A stretch of DNA of 64,000 bases from Streptomyces sp. HNM0575 (lineage in GTDB: Bacteria > Actinomycetota > Actinomycetes > Streptomycetales > Streptomycetaceae), in the NCBI RefSeq assembly GCF_012726265.1, contig NZ_JAASAG010000002.1, positions 372,001-436,000 of the forward strand, read 5' to 3'. Shown here piece by piece: positions 1 to 9,505 of the stretch; the first letter of the stretch is position 1, and every line of letters starts with the position of its first letter. Under the pieces are notes generated by a model. That model was given only the letters and a program-made list of their open reading frames with translations, was not told the origin of the DNA and did not search any database. A program made the position numbers and the translations under genes.

Positions 1-103
1 GGTCCTGTGCTCACACCGCCCACGTCCCTGATCGGGTAGCTCACCGCCCGGACCTTCCGGGCAGCCGGGAACGAAAGGTCCCTGCTACCGATTCTGGGCC
101 CGA

Positions 104-328
104 TCAGGCGTATTCGCCGCTCGCGCACCCCAGGGGCTCGACCAGATAGCTGCCGTCGCCCTCGTCGCCGCCCCTCGCGCGGCCCCCGCTCCCCCCGAGC
201 CGTTCCGCTACCTGCTGTGCTTCCGTACGGGTGGCGTAGCTGCCCACGCGATAGCGGTTGCCGTGGCCGTCCTCACGTATGACGTGCCAGGGCAGCACAG
301 TGTCGCCGTCACCGCTCACGCTTCGCAT
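104..328 (-). CDS. Small SPOR-like conserved protein
   Basis: A 74-residue soluble protein. Its centre reads WHVIREDGHGNRYRVGSYA and then a helix TRTEAQQVAERL, the pattern of the short actinobacterial SPOR-like proteins that carry a single beta-alpha unit. The C-terminus is Gly/Arg/Asp-rich and probably disordered. I chose the ATG at 328 because the conserved part begins soon after it; a GTG at 355 would add nine basic residues and neither start has a strong ribosome site. It lies downstream of the GntR regulator on the same strand with a 99-base gap. Specific role unknown. Confidence 0.6.
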   Translation of the reverse strand: MRSVSGDGDTVLPWHVIREDGHGNRYRVGSYATRTEAQQVAERLGGSGGRARGGDEGDGSYLVEPLGCASGEYA

Positions 329-427
329 ATGCCGGAGCTTACGCCGGGCCTTCACTCACCGCATTCGGCTTGGCACTACGAGGCATCGATTTCGGCCACA
401 TGTTCGCACGCGGGCGGAGCCGGGCGT

Positions 428-1180
428 TCACTTCACGGGCATGTGGTACGAGACGCGGAAGCGGTCCGCCGGGACGACCACGTCCGCCGTCTCCACCGGA
501 CGTCCGCCCGCGAAGAACGTGCGGCTGACGACGAGCACGTGGTGCCCGGGAACGCCACCGAGGTCGATCATCTCCTCGGCCAGCCCCGGGCGGGCGCCGA
601 CCTCCTCCGCGACGTTGTCCACGACGACATCGACGGCCGCCATCCGCTCCACCACGCCCTTGCCGCCAAGCGGCCCGTCCTCGGGGAGCACCACAGGCGT
701 GCGGCCCGTGAGGGAGAGGGGCTCCCACGAGGTGGAGAGCATCACGGCCTCGCCCTCGGCACGGAAGACGTACCGGGTCCGCATCACGCGGTCACCGGGG
801 GCGATGCGCAGCCGCTCCGCGATGAGCGGGCTGGCGTCCTCCTGCTCGCTGCGCGACTCCCAGTTGCCCTTCACGTCCTCGTCGGCCTGCTCCTGGCGGA
901 ACGGCGTGGAATCGCCCAGGGTCCGGAAGCCGCTGCGGACGACGCAGCGGGGAACGGGATGCTCGCGCACGTAAGTGCCGGAGCCGGAGCGGCCCTCGAC
1001 CAGCCCCTCGGCCATCAGGACCTTCCGGGCCTCCAGGGCGACGGTGTCCGAGACGCCGTACTCCGCGCGGATGCGGGCCTGCGAGGGCAGCCGGGTGTGG
1101 GGCGGGAGATCACCGCCGATGATCTTCTGCCGGAGATCGCCGGCGACGCGGAGGTAGGCGGGCTGTTCACCGAATGGCAC
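428..1180 (-). CDS. GntR-family (HutC/UTRA) transcriptional regulator
   Basis: A 250-residue DNA-binding regulator. Residues about 8-72 form the winged helix-turn-helix typical of GntR (AYLRVAGDLRQKIIGG, LPSQARIRAEYGVS, then the GSGTYV wing). Residues about 95-240 look like a UTRA effector domain, ending in the sugar- or small-ligand-sensing pattern of HutC members. The GTG start at 1180 has a GGGGAGGG ribosome site five bases upstream; the open frame continues further upstream but with non-coding character. The ligand is not evident and no transport or catabolic operon sits next to it, so the target genes are unknown. A near-palindrome lies upstream at 1313-1326. Confidence 0.85.
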   Translation of the reverse strand: MPFGEQPAYLRVAGDLRQKIIGGDLPPHTRLPSQARIRAEYGVSDTVALEARKVLMAEGLVEGRSGSGTYVREHPVPRCVVRSGFRTLGDSTPFRQEQADEDVKGNWESRSEQEDASPLIAERLRIAPGDRVMRTRYVFRAEGEAVMLSTSWEPLSLTGRTPVVLPEDGPLGGKGVVERMAAVDVVVDNVAEEVGARPGLAEEMIDLGGVPGHHVLVVSRTFFAGGRPVETADVVVPADRFRVSYHMPVK

Positions 1181-1312
1181 GAGTGCCCTCCCCGTTCTCG
1201 AAAGGCCGGTCCCTGAATGGGTCGCGACAGGTGGTGAAGTTGACAATGGGCAACAGCTTCGCAACTCACGGTTGTGGCTCGCAACCGACGCCCAGAGTTT
1301 CACCCGATGTGA

Positions 1313-1326
1313 TGAGTAGCTGCTCA
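1313..1326. promoter_or_regulatory. Near-palindrome upstream of GntR gene (possible operator)
   Basis: TGAGTAGCTGCTCA differs from its own reverse complement at only two symmetric positions. It lies about 133 bases before the GntR start codon, so it could be an autoregulatory site. Weak evidence: one short site and no second copy. Confidence 0.25.
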
Positions 1327-1476
1327 GCGCCTCCACACCGAGCCCGATTCGTTCACATTCCACCCCGCCGCGGCGGCCCTGTACTCGCCGCCCCAACTCC
1401 CGCACGCGCGCCGCGCTTTCATGCCCGAGGGGCGGCAGAAGACGCATGGAACGCAGACCGGAGGCAGACGCGAAAA

Positions 1477-1504
1477 GGCGGCCACCGCCGCGGGGGTGGC
1501 CGCC
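1477..1504 (-). terminator. Intrinsic terminator of ychF
   Basis: A perfect 10-bp stem (GGCGGCCACC / GGTGGCCGCC) with an 8-base loop, followed on the minus strand by TTTT. It lies about 50 bases past the ychF stop codon and is one of the few T-tailed terminators in the window. Confidence 0.8.
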
Positions 1505-1555
1505 GTGCTCGCGGACGCTGCGCCGCCGGCAGCCCGGCCCGCACCGCCCGCGCCG

Positions 1556-2644
1556 TCAGACGTTGAACCTGAACTCCACGACGTCGCCGTCGCGCATCAC
1601 GTAGTCCTTGCCCTCCATGCGGGCCTTGCCCTTCGCGCGGGCCTCCGCGACCGAGCCCGTCTCGACCAGTTCGTCGAACGAGACGATCTCCGCCTTGATG
1701 AAGCCCCGCTGGAAGTCCGTGTGGATGACACCGGCGGCTTCCGGAGCGGTGGCGCCCTTCTTGATCGTCCAGGCGCGGGACTCCTTCGGGCCCGCCGTCA
1801 GATACGTCTGGAGCCCGAGCGTGCGGAACCCGACGTGCGCGAGGGTCGCGAGTCCGGGCTCGTCCTGCCCGACGGTCTGAAGCAGCTCCAGCGCCTCCTC
1901 CTCGTCGAGCTCGGCGAGGTCCGCCTCCAGCTTGGCGTTGAGGAAGACCGCCTCGGCCGGCGCGACGAGCGCGCGCTGGCTCTCCTTGAACTCCTCGTCG
2001 GTGAGCTCGTCCTCGTCGACGTTGAAGACGTAGATGAACGGCTTGGTCGTCAGCAGATGCAGGTCGTGCAGGGGCGCGGCGGCCTCGCTGCCCTGCGCGA
2101 GACCGGCGGAGAAGAGCGTGCGCCCCTGCTCGAGGATGTCCTTGGCCTCCTGCACGGCCCTGGCCTCGCCCTGCTTCTCCTTCTTGACCCGGGCCTCCTT
2201 CTCCAGCCGGGGCAGCACCTTCTCGATGGTCTGGAGGTCGGCGAGGATCAGCTCGGTGTTTATGGTCTCGATGTCGTCCTTCGGCGAGATCCTGCCGTCG
2301 ACGTGTACGACGTTCTCGTCATGGAAGGCCCGGATGACCTGGCAGATCGCATCGGACTCGCGGATGTTGGCCAGGAACTTGTTGCCCAGGCCCTCGCCCT
2401 CGCTCGCACCCCGCACGATGCCCGCGATGTCGACGAAGTCGACGGTGGCCGGCAGCACCTTCTCGGAGGAGAACAGCTCGGCGAGCGTGGCCAGCCGGGG
2501 GTCGGGCACTCCGACGACGCCGACGTTCGGCTCGATCGTGGCGAACGGATAGTTGGCCGCCAGCACCTCGTTCTTGGTCAGGGCGTTGAACAAGGTCGAC
2601 TTGCCGACGTTCGGCAGGCCGACGATTCCGATGGTGAGCGACAC
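1556..2644 (-). CDS. ychF: Redox-regulated ATPase YchF (Obg-like)
   Basis: A 362-residue cytosolic P-loop NTPase, the normal length for YchF/OLA1. The G1 loop GLPNVGKST is at the N-terminus, VDIAG is the G3 region, and the base-recognition motif is NVDE (in FIYVFNVDEDE) instead of NKxD, the hallmark of the YchF branch that prefers ATP over GTP. The C-terminal 80 residues form the TGS domain, ending VVEFRFNV. The GTG at 2644 is chosen because it starts directly before the beta-strand of the G domain and has GGGAAG upstream. The family binds ribosomes and is tied to oxidative-stress responses. It is a single gene with its own terminator. Confidence 0.95.
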   Translation of the reverse strand: MSLTIGIVGLPNVGKSTLFNALTKNEVLAANYPFATIEPNVGVVGVPDPRLATLAELFSSEKVLPATVDFVDIAGIVRGASEGEGLGNKFLANIRESDAICQVIRAFHDENVVHVDGRISPKDDIETINTELILADLQTIEKVLPRLEKEARVKKEKQGEARAVQEAKDILEQGRTLFSAGLAQGSEAAAPLHDLHLLTTKPFIYVFNVDEDELTDEEFKESQRALVAPAEAVFLNAKLEADLAELDEEEALELLQTVGQDEPGLATLAHVGFRTLGLQTYLTAGPKESRAWTIKKGATAPEAAGVIHTDFQRGFIKAEIVSFDELVETGSVAEARAKGKARMEGKDYVMRDGDVVEFRFNV

Positions 2645-2792
2645 GAGGCGACTTCCCGTAGCGAGATCCGAGGTGTGCAGAGCATGCGGCGGACGGCGCG
2701 CGCCCGGCCGGTCCACCAGTCTACGGCTCGAACTGACGGCCAATGCGTGTCCGTCCGCGGTGAACAGCGGTTACGCGGCCTACGTTGGAGCA

Positions 2793-3620
2793 GTGGAACA
2801 GCAGCACAGCGCTCACACGGGTGGGAAAGACCCCGGTCAGGGGCCGGGACAGGGGCCGGGGCGGAACCAGGGGAAGAGACAGGGGCGGTCACAGGAAGGG
2901 CCGGAGGAACGGCCGCAGGGGCAGCCGAACGACGAAGCGCACCGGCAGCACCGTCCCGCGCGCGGAGCGAAGACCCCCCGCACCACACAGTCGGCCGCCG
3001 CCGTGCCCGCCGGTCCGGGCGGCGTCCCCGAGCACACACCCGACGCCGGCGCCGCCTCCCGCGAACCCCGGCGGCGGCCCGTAGCAGGCGCCGTACGGCA
3101 GGAGGCCGCGGCGCTCTACCAGGCGCAGCTGCGCTTCCCGCTGATCCCCGAGCCCCTCACCGACGCCTTCTCGTGGCTGCCGCGTGCCCGCCTCACGGCG
3201 CTCGGCTGCGGCCTCATGGGCGTGGTGCTGATGGTGCTGGCGGGCGCCGCCGACGCGTGGCTGCTGGGCGGCTCGCCCACCGTGTACGGGGGTGTCTTCC
3301 TGGGCGTCAGCGTGGCCTGCGCGGTGTGGGTGCGCCCCACCGACCTGGCCGCCGCACCCGTCGCGGTGCCGCTCGCCTTCACCGCCGGACTCTTCCTGCT
3401 GGGCGGCGGCGAGAGCCGCCCCGGCTACACGGAACGGCTGACGAACCTGTTCCCCGCCCTCGCCGTCAACGCGTTCTGGCTCTACGCGGGCACGCTGCTC
3501 GCGGTGCTCATCGCGAGCACCCGAAAGATCGCGCTGATGGTGCAGCGGTCGCGCGTACGGGCGCTGATGGAGGCTGAGGACGCGGAGGAAGAGGCCGCGC
3601 AGGCCGACGAGGCGCGCTGA
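2793..3620 (+). CDS. DUF6542-type membrane protein
   Basis: A 275-residue protein. Residues 1-100 are a hydrophilic, Gln/Gly/Arg/Pro-rich tail, probably cytoplasmic and disordered. After a short amphipathic stretch (LYQAQLRFPLIPEP) there are about four membrane segments between residues 130 and 250, and a charged acidic C-terminal tail. The layout matches the DUF6542 family found in Streptomyces next to ychF. GTG at 2793 follows TTGGAGCA, a usable ribosome site. It is divergent from ychF with about 150 bases between the starts. No catalytic residues are visible and function is unknown. Confidence 0.75.
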   Translation: MEQQHSAHTGGKDPGQGPGQGPGRNQGKRQGRSQEGPEERPQGQPNDEAHRQHRPARGAKTPRTTQSAAAVPAGPGGVPEHTPDAGAASREPRRRPVAGAVRQEAAALYQAQLRFPLIPEPLTDAFSWLPRARLTALGCGLMGVVLMVLAGAADAWLLGGSPTVYGGVFLGVSVACAVWVRPTDLAAAPVAVPLAFTAGLFLLGGGESRPGYTERLTNLFPALAVNAFWLYAGTLLAVLIASTRKIALMVQRSRVRALMEAEDAEEEAAQADEAR

Positions 3621-3734
3621 ACCTCAGCCGTTCCCCATGGCTGCCCCCGGCCTGAACTCCGCCCGGGGGCCGCGTACTTCACCCGGCGTCGCATGCCTCG
3701 CCCGCCGTCGCGTACGCACCTCGCCGGGCGGCCG

Positions 3735-4811
3735 TCAGCCCGTCTTGCGGGCCGCCTCCGCGCGCAGGTCCCGGCGCAGCTCCTTCGGCAGGGAGAACTG
3801 CATGCGCTCCTCGACGGGCTGGACGATCTCCACGTCCTCCCAGCCGCGCTCCGCGAGCCACTCCAGCACCCCGTCGACCAGCACGTCGGGGACCGAGGCG
3901 CCGGAGGAGAGACCGACCGTGGTCACGCCCTCGAGCCAGGCCTCGTCGATCTCCTCCGCGCCGTCGACCAGGTGGCCGTCGCGGGCGCCGTGAGCGATCG
4001 CGGTCTCCACCAGGCGCACGGAGTTGGAGGAGTTCTTCGAGCCGACGACGAGCACGAGGTCGGCGTCCTTGGCGACCTGCTTGATGGCGGTCTGGCGGTT
4101 CTGCGTCGCGTAGCAGATGTCGTCGCTGGGCGGGGAGAGCAGATTCGGGTAGCGGCCCTTGAGGGCGTCGACGGTCTCCATCGTCTCGTCGACGGAGAGC
4201 GTGGTCTGCGAGAGCCAGACGACCTTCTCCGGGTCGCGGACGTCGACGTTCTCCACGTCGTCCGGGCCGTCGACCAGCGTCACGTGCTCGGGCGCCTCGC
4301 CGCTGGTGCCGATGACCTCCTCGTGGCCCTCGTGGCCGATGAGGAGGATGTCGTAGTCCTCCTTGGCGTAGCGCACCGCTTCCTTGTGCACCTTCGTCAC
4401 CAGCGGGCAGGTGGCATCGATGGTGGCCAGCTTGCCGCGCTCGGCCTCCTCGTGGACCGCGGGGGCGACGCCGTGCGCGGAGAAGATGACGATCTCGCCC
4501 TCGGGCACCTCGGAGGTCTCCTCGACGAAGATCGCGCCCTTCCTCTCGAGCGTCTTCACCACGTATTTGTTGTGCACGATCTCGTGGCGTACGTAGACGG
4601 GGGCGCCGTACTGCTCCAGGGCCTGCTCGACGGCGATGACCGCGCGGTCGACGCCCGCGCAGTAGCCGCGGGGAGCGGCCAGCAGCACGCGGCGGCGGTC
4701 GCCGGGCGCGGCGGTGGTCTCGGGAGCGTCGGTGGTCTCGGGGGCGTCGGCAGCGGACGTTGGGGTCTCCCCGGGGCGGAGCCCGGGGGGATGCGAGGGC
4801 GTTGCAGACAT
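3735..4811 (-). CDS. ispH: 4-hydroxy-3-methylbut-2-enyl diphosphate reductase (IspH/LytB)
   Basis: A 358-residue Fe-S enzyme that catalyses the last step of the MEP isoprenoid pathway, giving IPP and DMAPP. The three cluster cysteines are visible at residues 51 (GYCAGV), 135 (DATCPLV) and 233 ([10 protein letters not shown]), with the substrate histidines at 80, 113 and 163 and the GSKNSSNS phosphate-binding loop near 258-264. Residues 1-40 are an unusual Pro/Thr/Ala-rich extension, part of it encoded by a GC palindrome at 4769-4788. The ATG at 4811 is likely; an upstream GTG-type start at 4832 is possible. It is divergent from xseA, the usual actinobacterial arrangement. Confidence 0.95.
   Translation of the reverse strand: MSATPSHPPGLRPGETPTSAADAPETTDAPETTAAPGDRRRVLLAAPRGYCAGVDRAVIAVEQALEQYGAPVYVRHEIVHNKYVVKTLERKGAIFVEETSEVPEGEIVIFSAHGVAPAVHEEAERGKLATIDATCPLVTKVHKEAVRYAKEDYDILLIGHEGHEEVIGTSGEAPEHVTLVDGPDDVENVDVRDPEKVVWLSQTTLSVDETMETVDALKGRYPNLLSPPSDDICYATQNRQTAIKQVAKDADLVLVVGSKNSSNSVRLVETAIAHGARDGHLVDGAEEIDEAWLEGVTTVGLSSGASVPDVLVDGVLEWLAERGWEDVEIVQPVEERMQFSLPKELRRDLRAEAARKTG
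4769..4788. repeat. GC palindromic element inside ispH
   Basis: CCCCGGG, a 6-base spacer and CCCGGGG form a hairpin flanked by GGGGTCT and GGATG. It encodes residues of the non-conserved IspH N-terminus ([10 protein letters not shown]). It resembles the palindromic elements found scattered in Streptomyces genomes, and related ones occur in the rhs gene of this window. Confidence 0.55.
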
Positions 4812-5004
4812 GCGTCCATCGTAAGGGCGCACAGGGCGCTCGCCGTTCGACGGGCGGCAGGGAGCACCGGTGCGGCCGTGCGAACGGGGGCTGCCGGTCC
4901 GCGGGCCTCGTCCGCGGGCCTCCTCCGCAGGCCACGGCCGGGGCCCCGGTCACGTGCCCCCGCCGCGGACCGGCGTTGTCGGCGGCGGCCGTTAGTGTCC
5001 TCGT

Positions 5005-6219
5005 ATGGCTCTCATCACCACTCCCGAGGCCCCGGTTCCCGTCGGCGAGGTCTCCAGGCTGATCGGCGGCTGGATCGACCGGCTCGGCCCGGTGTGGGTG
5101 GAGGGGCAGATCATCCAGCTGTCGCCGAGGCCGGGCGCGGGCATGGCGTTCCTCACGCTGCGGGACCCCTCGCGCGACGTCTCCATCAGCGTCACCTGTT
5201 TCCGTGACGTCTTCGACCGCGTGAAGGACGTCGTCTCCGAGGGCGCCCGTGTCGTCGTCCACGCCAAGCCGGTCTGGTACGGGCGGGCGGGCACGCTGTC
5301 GCTGAGGGCCGCGGAGATCCGCCCGGTCGGCATCGGCGAGCTGCTGGCGCGGCTGGAGCAGCTGAAGAAGTCCCTTGCCGCGGAAGGGCTGTTCGCGGCG
5401 GAGCGCAAGCTGCGGCTGCCGTTCCTGCCGGGTCGCGTGGGGCTCGTCACGGGCCGTGCCTCCGACGCCGAGCGGGACGTGCTGCACACGGCGCGCGAGC
5501 GCTGGCCCGCCGTCCGCTTCGAGGTCCGGCACACGGCGGTCCAGGGCGTACGGGCGGTGCCCCAGCTGATCGACGCGGTGCGGGAGTTGGACGGGCGCAC
5601 CGATGTGGACGTGATCATCGTGACCCGCGGCGGCGGCAGCATGGAGGACCTGCTGCCGTTCTCCGACGAGCAGCTCGTGCGCACGGTCGCGGCCTGCCGT
5701 ACGCCCGTGGTCTCGGCCATCGGGCACGAGGCGGACGCGCCCCTGCTCGACCTCGTCGCCGATCTGCGCTCCCGCACGCCGACGCACGCCGCGAAGGACG
5801 TCGTGCCGGACGTGGGCGAGGAGCACGAGCGTGTACGGGAGTTGAGGGCGCGGGCGTACCGCGTGATCACCGGCTTCCTCGACCGGGAGGAGCGTGGCCT
5901 CGCCGACGTGCTGAGCCGTCCCGTCATGGCCGATCCGCACGCGATGACCGAGGAGCGCGCGGAGGAGCTGGGGCATCTGCTGGCGCGCGCCCGGCGCACG
6001 CTGGGACACCGGCTGGAGCGCGCCGAGGACGAGTTGGCGCACACGCGTGCCCGTGTCGTCGCGCTCTCCCCCGCGGCGACGCTGAAGCGGGGATACGCGG
6101 TGCTCCAACGTGAGGACGGCAGCGTGATCAGGGCCGCGGAGGAGACCTCGGAGGGGGAGAAGCTGCGGGCCCGGGTCGCGGAGGGCGAGTTCGGCGTCAC
6201 GGTCGGACCGGACGCTTAG
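5005..6219 (+). CDS. xseA: Exodeoxyribonuclease VII large subunit
   Basis: A 404-residue subunit of the single-strand-specific nuclease ExoVII. The N-terminal OB-fold (residues about 10-110, with VWVEGQI and FLTLRDP) binds DNA; the catalytic core (about 125-340) carries [21 protein letters not shown] and AIGHEADAP, all family hallmarks; a C-terminal helical region contacts the small subunits and ends in the [11 protein letters not shown] strand. The protein is slightly shorter than the E. coli one, as in other actinobacteria. The ATG at 5005 comes directly before the OB-fold. xseB follows nine bases after the stop, so the two are co-transcribed. Confidence 0.95.
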   Translation: MALITTPEAPVPVGEVSRLIGGWIDRLGPVWVEGQIIQLSPRPGAGMAFLTLRDPSRDVSISVTCFRDVFDRVKDVVSEGARVVVHAKPVWYGRAGTLSLRAAEIRPVGIGELLARLEQLKKSLAAEGLFAAERKLRLPFLPGRVGLVTGRASDAERDVLHTARERWPAVRFEVRHTAVQGVRAVPQLIDAVRELDGRTDVDVIIVTRGGGSMEDLLPFSDEQLVRTVAACRTPVVSAIGHEADAPLLDLVADLRSRTPTHAAKDVVPDVGEEHERVRELRARAYRVITGFLDREERGLADVLSRPVMADPHAMTEERAEELGHLLARARRTLGHRLERAEDELAHTRARVVALSPAATLKRGYAVLQREDGSVIRAAEETSEGEKLRARVAEGEFGVTVGPDA

Positions 6220-6228
6220 GGTTGCCGT

Positions 6229-6606
6229 ATGACCTCGGACGACACGGAGACGGAATCGGGCGTGGAGACGGAGACGGACAGGCAGCAGGCGCACTCCGCA
6301 CTCAGCTATGAACAGGCCCGGGGCGAACTGGTGCGTGTCGTGCAGCAGTTGGAGGCCGGCGGCGCCACGCTGGAGGAGTCGCTGGCGCTCTGGGAGCGCG
6401 GCGAGGAGCTGGCCCGCGTATGCCGCGAGTGGCTGGAGGGCGCGAGGGCGCGGCTGGACGCCGTGCTGGAGGCGGAAGCCGAGGCAGGCGACGACGCGGA
6501 TCCCGAGGGTGACGAGGCGTGGGCGGACGAGGCCGGCGCCGGGGCGGAGGAGTCGGGCCCGCTCTCCGGCGGCACCGATGCGGAGGACGCGGCAGACCGT
6601 CGCTGA
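6229..6606 (+). CDS. xseB: Exodeoxyribonuclease VII small subunit
   Basis: A 125-residue partner of XseA. The conserved three-helix core is residues about 24-80 ([35 protein letters not shown]), containing the LExG and LExSLxLxERG motifs. It is longer than the usual 70-85 residues: residues 1-20 are acidic, and residues 85-125 form a Glu/Asp/Ala/Gly-rich tail. The position nine bases after xseA confirms the assignment. The acidic tail is probably disordered; its effect is unknown. Confidence 0.9.
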   Translation: MTSDDTETESGVETETDRQQAHSALSYEQARGELVRVVQQLEAGGATLEESLALWERGEELARVCREWLEGARARLDAVLEAEAEAGDDADPEGDEAWADEAGAGAEESGPLSGGTDAEDAADRR

Positions 6607-6743
6607 CCAGGACACACACAAGCGCCTGCGGTGAAGCGGAAGATTACGCGGGGTCCGTTTGTTGGCGGGGGTGTTATGAGGTCCGCCGCCTGCGGCGGGC
6701 CGTTCGTTCGTATCGACAGCGCGTAAAGGCAAGGCTTCCCCAC

Positions 6744-7337
6744 ATGACTCTCGCCCTCGACCGAACCGCCCAGGACCTGCTCTTCCGCGAGGCGCACACC
6801 GCGCACACCTTCTCGGACGAGCCGGTGAGCGACGAGCAGATACAGGCGGTGTACGAGCTGGTCAAGTACGCCCCGACCGCCTTCAATCAGTCCCCCCTGC
6901 GGATCACGCTGGTCCGCTCCGCCGAGGCCCGCGACCGGCTGCTGAAGCACATGGCGCAGGGCAACCGGCCCAAGACGTCCACGGCTCCGCTCACCGCGAT
7001 CCTCTCCGTCGACCTCGAATTCCACGAGCGGCTGCCCGAACTCCTCCCGCACGCCCCGGACTTGAAGGACACCTTCTTCTCGGAGGCGGAGGTGCGGGAG
7101 ACCTCCGGCACGTTCAACGCCTCGCTACAGGCGGGCTACTTCATCGTCGGCGTCCGCGCGGCCGGGCTGGCCGCGGGCCCGATGAGCGGCTTCGACCGGC
7201 ACGGCGTCGACAAGGAGTTCTTCGGCGACGGGACGCAGAAGTCCCTGCTGGTGATCAACATCGGCAAGCCGGGCGAGGAGGCGTACCGGCCGCGGCAGCC
7301 GCGGCTCACGTACGAGGACGCGGTCACGACCCTCTGA
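6744..7337 (+). CDS. Nitroreductase-family protein (malonic semialdehyde reductase-like)
   Basis: A 197-residue FMN-dependent reductase of the nitroreductase fold. The N-terminus LDRTAQDLLFREAHTAHTF, the APTAFNQSP segment and the AAGLAAGPMSGFD motif fit the RutE/HadB-like branch, which reduces short aldehydes such as malonic semialdehyde, though the natural substrate here is not shown. Length is normal for the group. The ATG at 6744 precedes the conserved first helix. It lies on the plus strand 137 bases after xseB and probably has its own promoter. Confidence 0.85.
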   Translation: MTLALDRTAQDLLFREAHTAHTFSDEPVSDEQIQAVYELVKYAPTAFNQSPLRITLVRSAEARDRLLKHMAQGNRPKTSTAPLTAILSVDLEFHERLPELLPHAPDLKDTFFSEAEVRETSGTFNASLQAGYFIVGVRAAGLAAGPMSGFDRHGVDKEFFGDGTQKSLLVINIGKPGEEAYRPRQPRLTYEDAVTTL

Positions 7338-7451
7338 CTGCCCGGCCGTAGGCGCGAGTTCGGGCTGTGGGCCGGAGTTCGGGCCGTAGTCGCGAGCGGG
7401 GGCGTGAGCGGCGAGCGGGGGCGGCGAAGGTGCGGGGGAAGGGGGAAGGAC

Positions 7452-8120
7452 TCAGCCCTTGCCGGCGCCGCCCCCGCCCCGGTCCCAGCCCGGGCTGAGC
7501 GCGGCTGCCATCGTCTTCAACTGCCCGAAGCCGGCCGTGCCGGTCACGACGGTGGTGTACGGGCGGGACCTGCCGGATCCGGTCGCGCGGTCGGATCCGT
7601 CCGCGCGGCCCCTGCCGGGAGCGTCCCCGGCCGGGGACTTCCGTACTAGCGCGTCGTACCTCCCGCCCTCGTAGCGCGTCCACTCCTCGCCGCGCACCCG
7701 CACGGTCTTCGCGGTCTTCCGCGCACCGTGCGTGACGTCCTCGATGTACTTCACGGGGCGGGGCTCGTCGCTCTGCTCCACGGCGGCGTACTGCGTGTCC
7801 GGCGTCACGAAGCCCAGGTGCCAGGCACGCCCCTCCGGGCCGTCGGCCTCGTAACGCACGGACGTGGCACGCCACTTCGACGGGAGCCCCTCGGGCGCCA
7901 GCACGGGATAGGGCGCGGCACGGCGAGCGGAGTCCAGCTCGACCTTGTAGCCGACGGGCTTGACCGGGTCGGCGCTGTCGTCGTGCGGGACGAAGAGGTA
8001 GATGAAGAACGCCGCGAGCAGGACCACGGCCAGCGACGGCACCATGCCCCGCACGGTCCGCACCCGCTGCCGCCTCTCCGCCTGCTCTGCTTCTGCTGCC
8101 ACGCCCCCATGGTCGCTCAT
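7452..8120 (-). CDS. DUF4245-type membrane-anchored protein
   Basis: A 222-residue protein with a short charged N-terminus, one membrane anchor at about residues 26-45 ([18 protein letters not shown]) and an extracytoplasmic domain that contains the family pattern of a conserved PVLAPEGLP segment, a WHLGFVTP strand and a C-terminal [17 protein letters not shown] Gly/Arg/Asp-rich insert (residues about 170-190) breaks the domain before the last strands. The family is found next to glpX in Streptomyces; function unknown. ATG 8120 is chosen; upstream in-frame starts would add Arg/Pro-rich residues without coding character. Divergent from glpX. Confidence 0.8.
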   Translation of the reverse strand: MSDHGGVAAEAEQAERRQRVRTVRGMVPSLAVVLLAAFFIYLFVPHDDSADPVKPVGYKVELDSARRAAPYPVLAPEGLPSKWRATSVRYEADGPEGRAWHLGFVTPDTQYAAVEQSDEPRPVKYIEDVTHGARKTAKTVRVRGEEWTRYEGGRYDALVRKSPAGDAPGRGRADGSDRATGSGRSRPYTTVVTGTAGFGQLKTMAAALSPGWDRGGGGAGKG

Positions 8121-8341
8121 GCGGGAGCACGGCCCGTCCGCGGGGCCCTCGGACCGGGGGCGCGGGGACGGTCGGCACACGGTGGCTCTGTCGCGTACTC
8201 GGGGACATGTCCCGCTACGCACCCCTGCTCAACTGCTCATCCGTGGGGCCCCCTGCTCACTCTGACGGATGCTGGGTACCCTCGAAGCACCCTCGATTTC
8301 AGCCCGGCCGCGACTTCAGCCGAGCAGAAAGGTGTGCCCCG

Positions 8342-9376
8342 ATGACCGATCATCAGCACCTCCCTCCCCCGCTCGACGTCAGCCCCGAGGCCCCGGACCG
8401 CAACCTCGCACTCGAACTCGTAAGGGTCACCGAGGCCGGCGCGATGGCCACCGGCCGCTGGGTGGGGCGCGGCGACAAGAACGGCGCGGACGGCGCGGCC
8501 GTGAAGGCGATGCGCCACCTCGTCTCGACGGTCTCGATGAACGGCGTGGTCGTCATCGGCGAGGGCGAGAAGGACGAGGCACCGATGCTCTTCAACGGGG
8601 AGCGGGTCGGTGACGGCACGGGCGCCGAGTGCGACGTGGCGGTGGACCCCGTGGACGGGACCACCCTCACGGCCAAGGGCATGTCCAACGCGGTCTCCGT
8701 GCTGGCGGTGGCGGAGCGCGGCTCGATGTTCGACCCGAGTGCCGTCTTCTATATGGACAAGCTCGTCACGGGCCCGGACGCCGCGGAGTTCGTGGACATC
8801 ACCGCGCCGCCCGCGGTCAACGTCCGCCGCGTGGCGAAGGCGAAGGGCTGCACTCCGGACGACGTCACGGTCGTGGTCCTCGACCGTCCGCGCCACGAAG
8901 GCATGGTCAAGGAGCTGCGGGAGGCCGGTGCCCGCATCAAGTTCATCTCGGACGGCGACGTCGCGGGCGCGATCATGGCCGTACGCGAGGGCACGGGCGT
9001 GGACCTGCTGCTGGGCGTCGGCGGTACGCCGGAGGGCATCATCGCGGCCTGCGCGATCAAGTGCCTGGGCGGCACGATCCAGGGCATGCTCTGGCCGAAG
9101 GACGACGAGGAGCGGAAGCGGGCGCTCGACGCCGGGCACGACCTGAACAGGGTGCTGCACACCGAGGACCTCGTCAGCGGCGAGAACGTCTTCTTCGTGG
9201 CCACCGGGATCACCGACGGCGAACTGCTGCGCGGCGTGCACTACAGGGGCGAGCGTGCCTTCACCGAGTCGCTGGTGATGCGTTCGAAGTCCGGCACGAT
9301 CCGGATGATCGACTCGACGCACAAGCTCTCCAAGCTGCGCGCCTACAGCGCCGTCGACTTCGACCGCGCGCGGTAG
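8342..9376 (+). CDS. glpX: Class II fructose-1,6-bisphosphatase
   Basis: A 344-residue gluconeogenic enzyme that hydrolyses fructose 1,6-bisphosphate to fructose 6-phosphate. The metal and phosphate motifs are clear: [11 protein letters not shown], then [11 protein letters not shown], the lithium-sensitive phosphatase signature. It continues through [16 protein letters not shown] and [13 protein letters not shown] to [15 protein letters not shown] at the end. Length is normal. The ATG at 8342 has AGAAAGG upstream. In Streptomyces this is the main FBPase. It is separated by a convergent junction from the acetyltransferase. Confidence 0.95.
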   Translation: MTDHQHLPPPLDVSPEAPDRNLALELVRVTEAGAMATGRWVGRGDKNGADGAAVKAMRHLVSTVSMNGVVVIGEGEKDEAPMLFNGERVGDGTGAECDVAVDPVDGTTLTAKGMSNAVSVLAVAERGSMFDPSAVFYMDKLVTGPDAAEFVDITAPPAVNVRRVAKAKGCTPDDVTVVVLDRPRHEGMVKELREAGARIKFISDGDVAGAIMAVREGTGVDLLLGVGGTPEGIIAACAIKCLGGTIQGMLWPKDDEERKRALDAGHDLNRVLHTEDLVSGENVFFVATGITDGELLRGVHYRGERAFTESLVMRSKSGTIRMIDSTHKLSKLRAYSAVDFDRAR

Positions 9377-9505
9377 GCGGTAGTCAGGCCGCGTCGAGGA
9401 GTCCCGGCTGCGCACGGGCCGGGGCTCGCGAAGGCCCACCGGACGGGGCTCACCGGTCAGGAGCCACCGGCCAGGACCCACCGGACGGGACCCGCAGGAC
9501 GGGAC

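Larger units (their letters stand above)
1181..1555. other. Intergenic region between GntR regulator and ychF
   Basis: About 375 bases without a credible gene. It holds the upstream region of the GntR gene (with the imperfect palindrome at 1313-1326) and, nearer ychF, the T-tailed terminator at 1477-1504. The middle part (about 1240-1340) is less GC-rich than the rest of the window, as expected for a promoter region. Confidence 0.5.

Noticed and set aside
1421..3577. A 718-codon plus-strand open frame across ychF and the DUF6542 gene
   Set aside because: It is the antisense of ychF followed by an out-of-frame reading of the next gene; no domain and no ribosome site.
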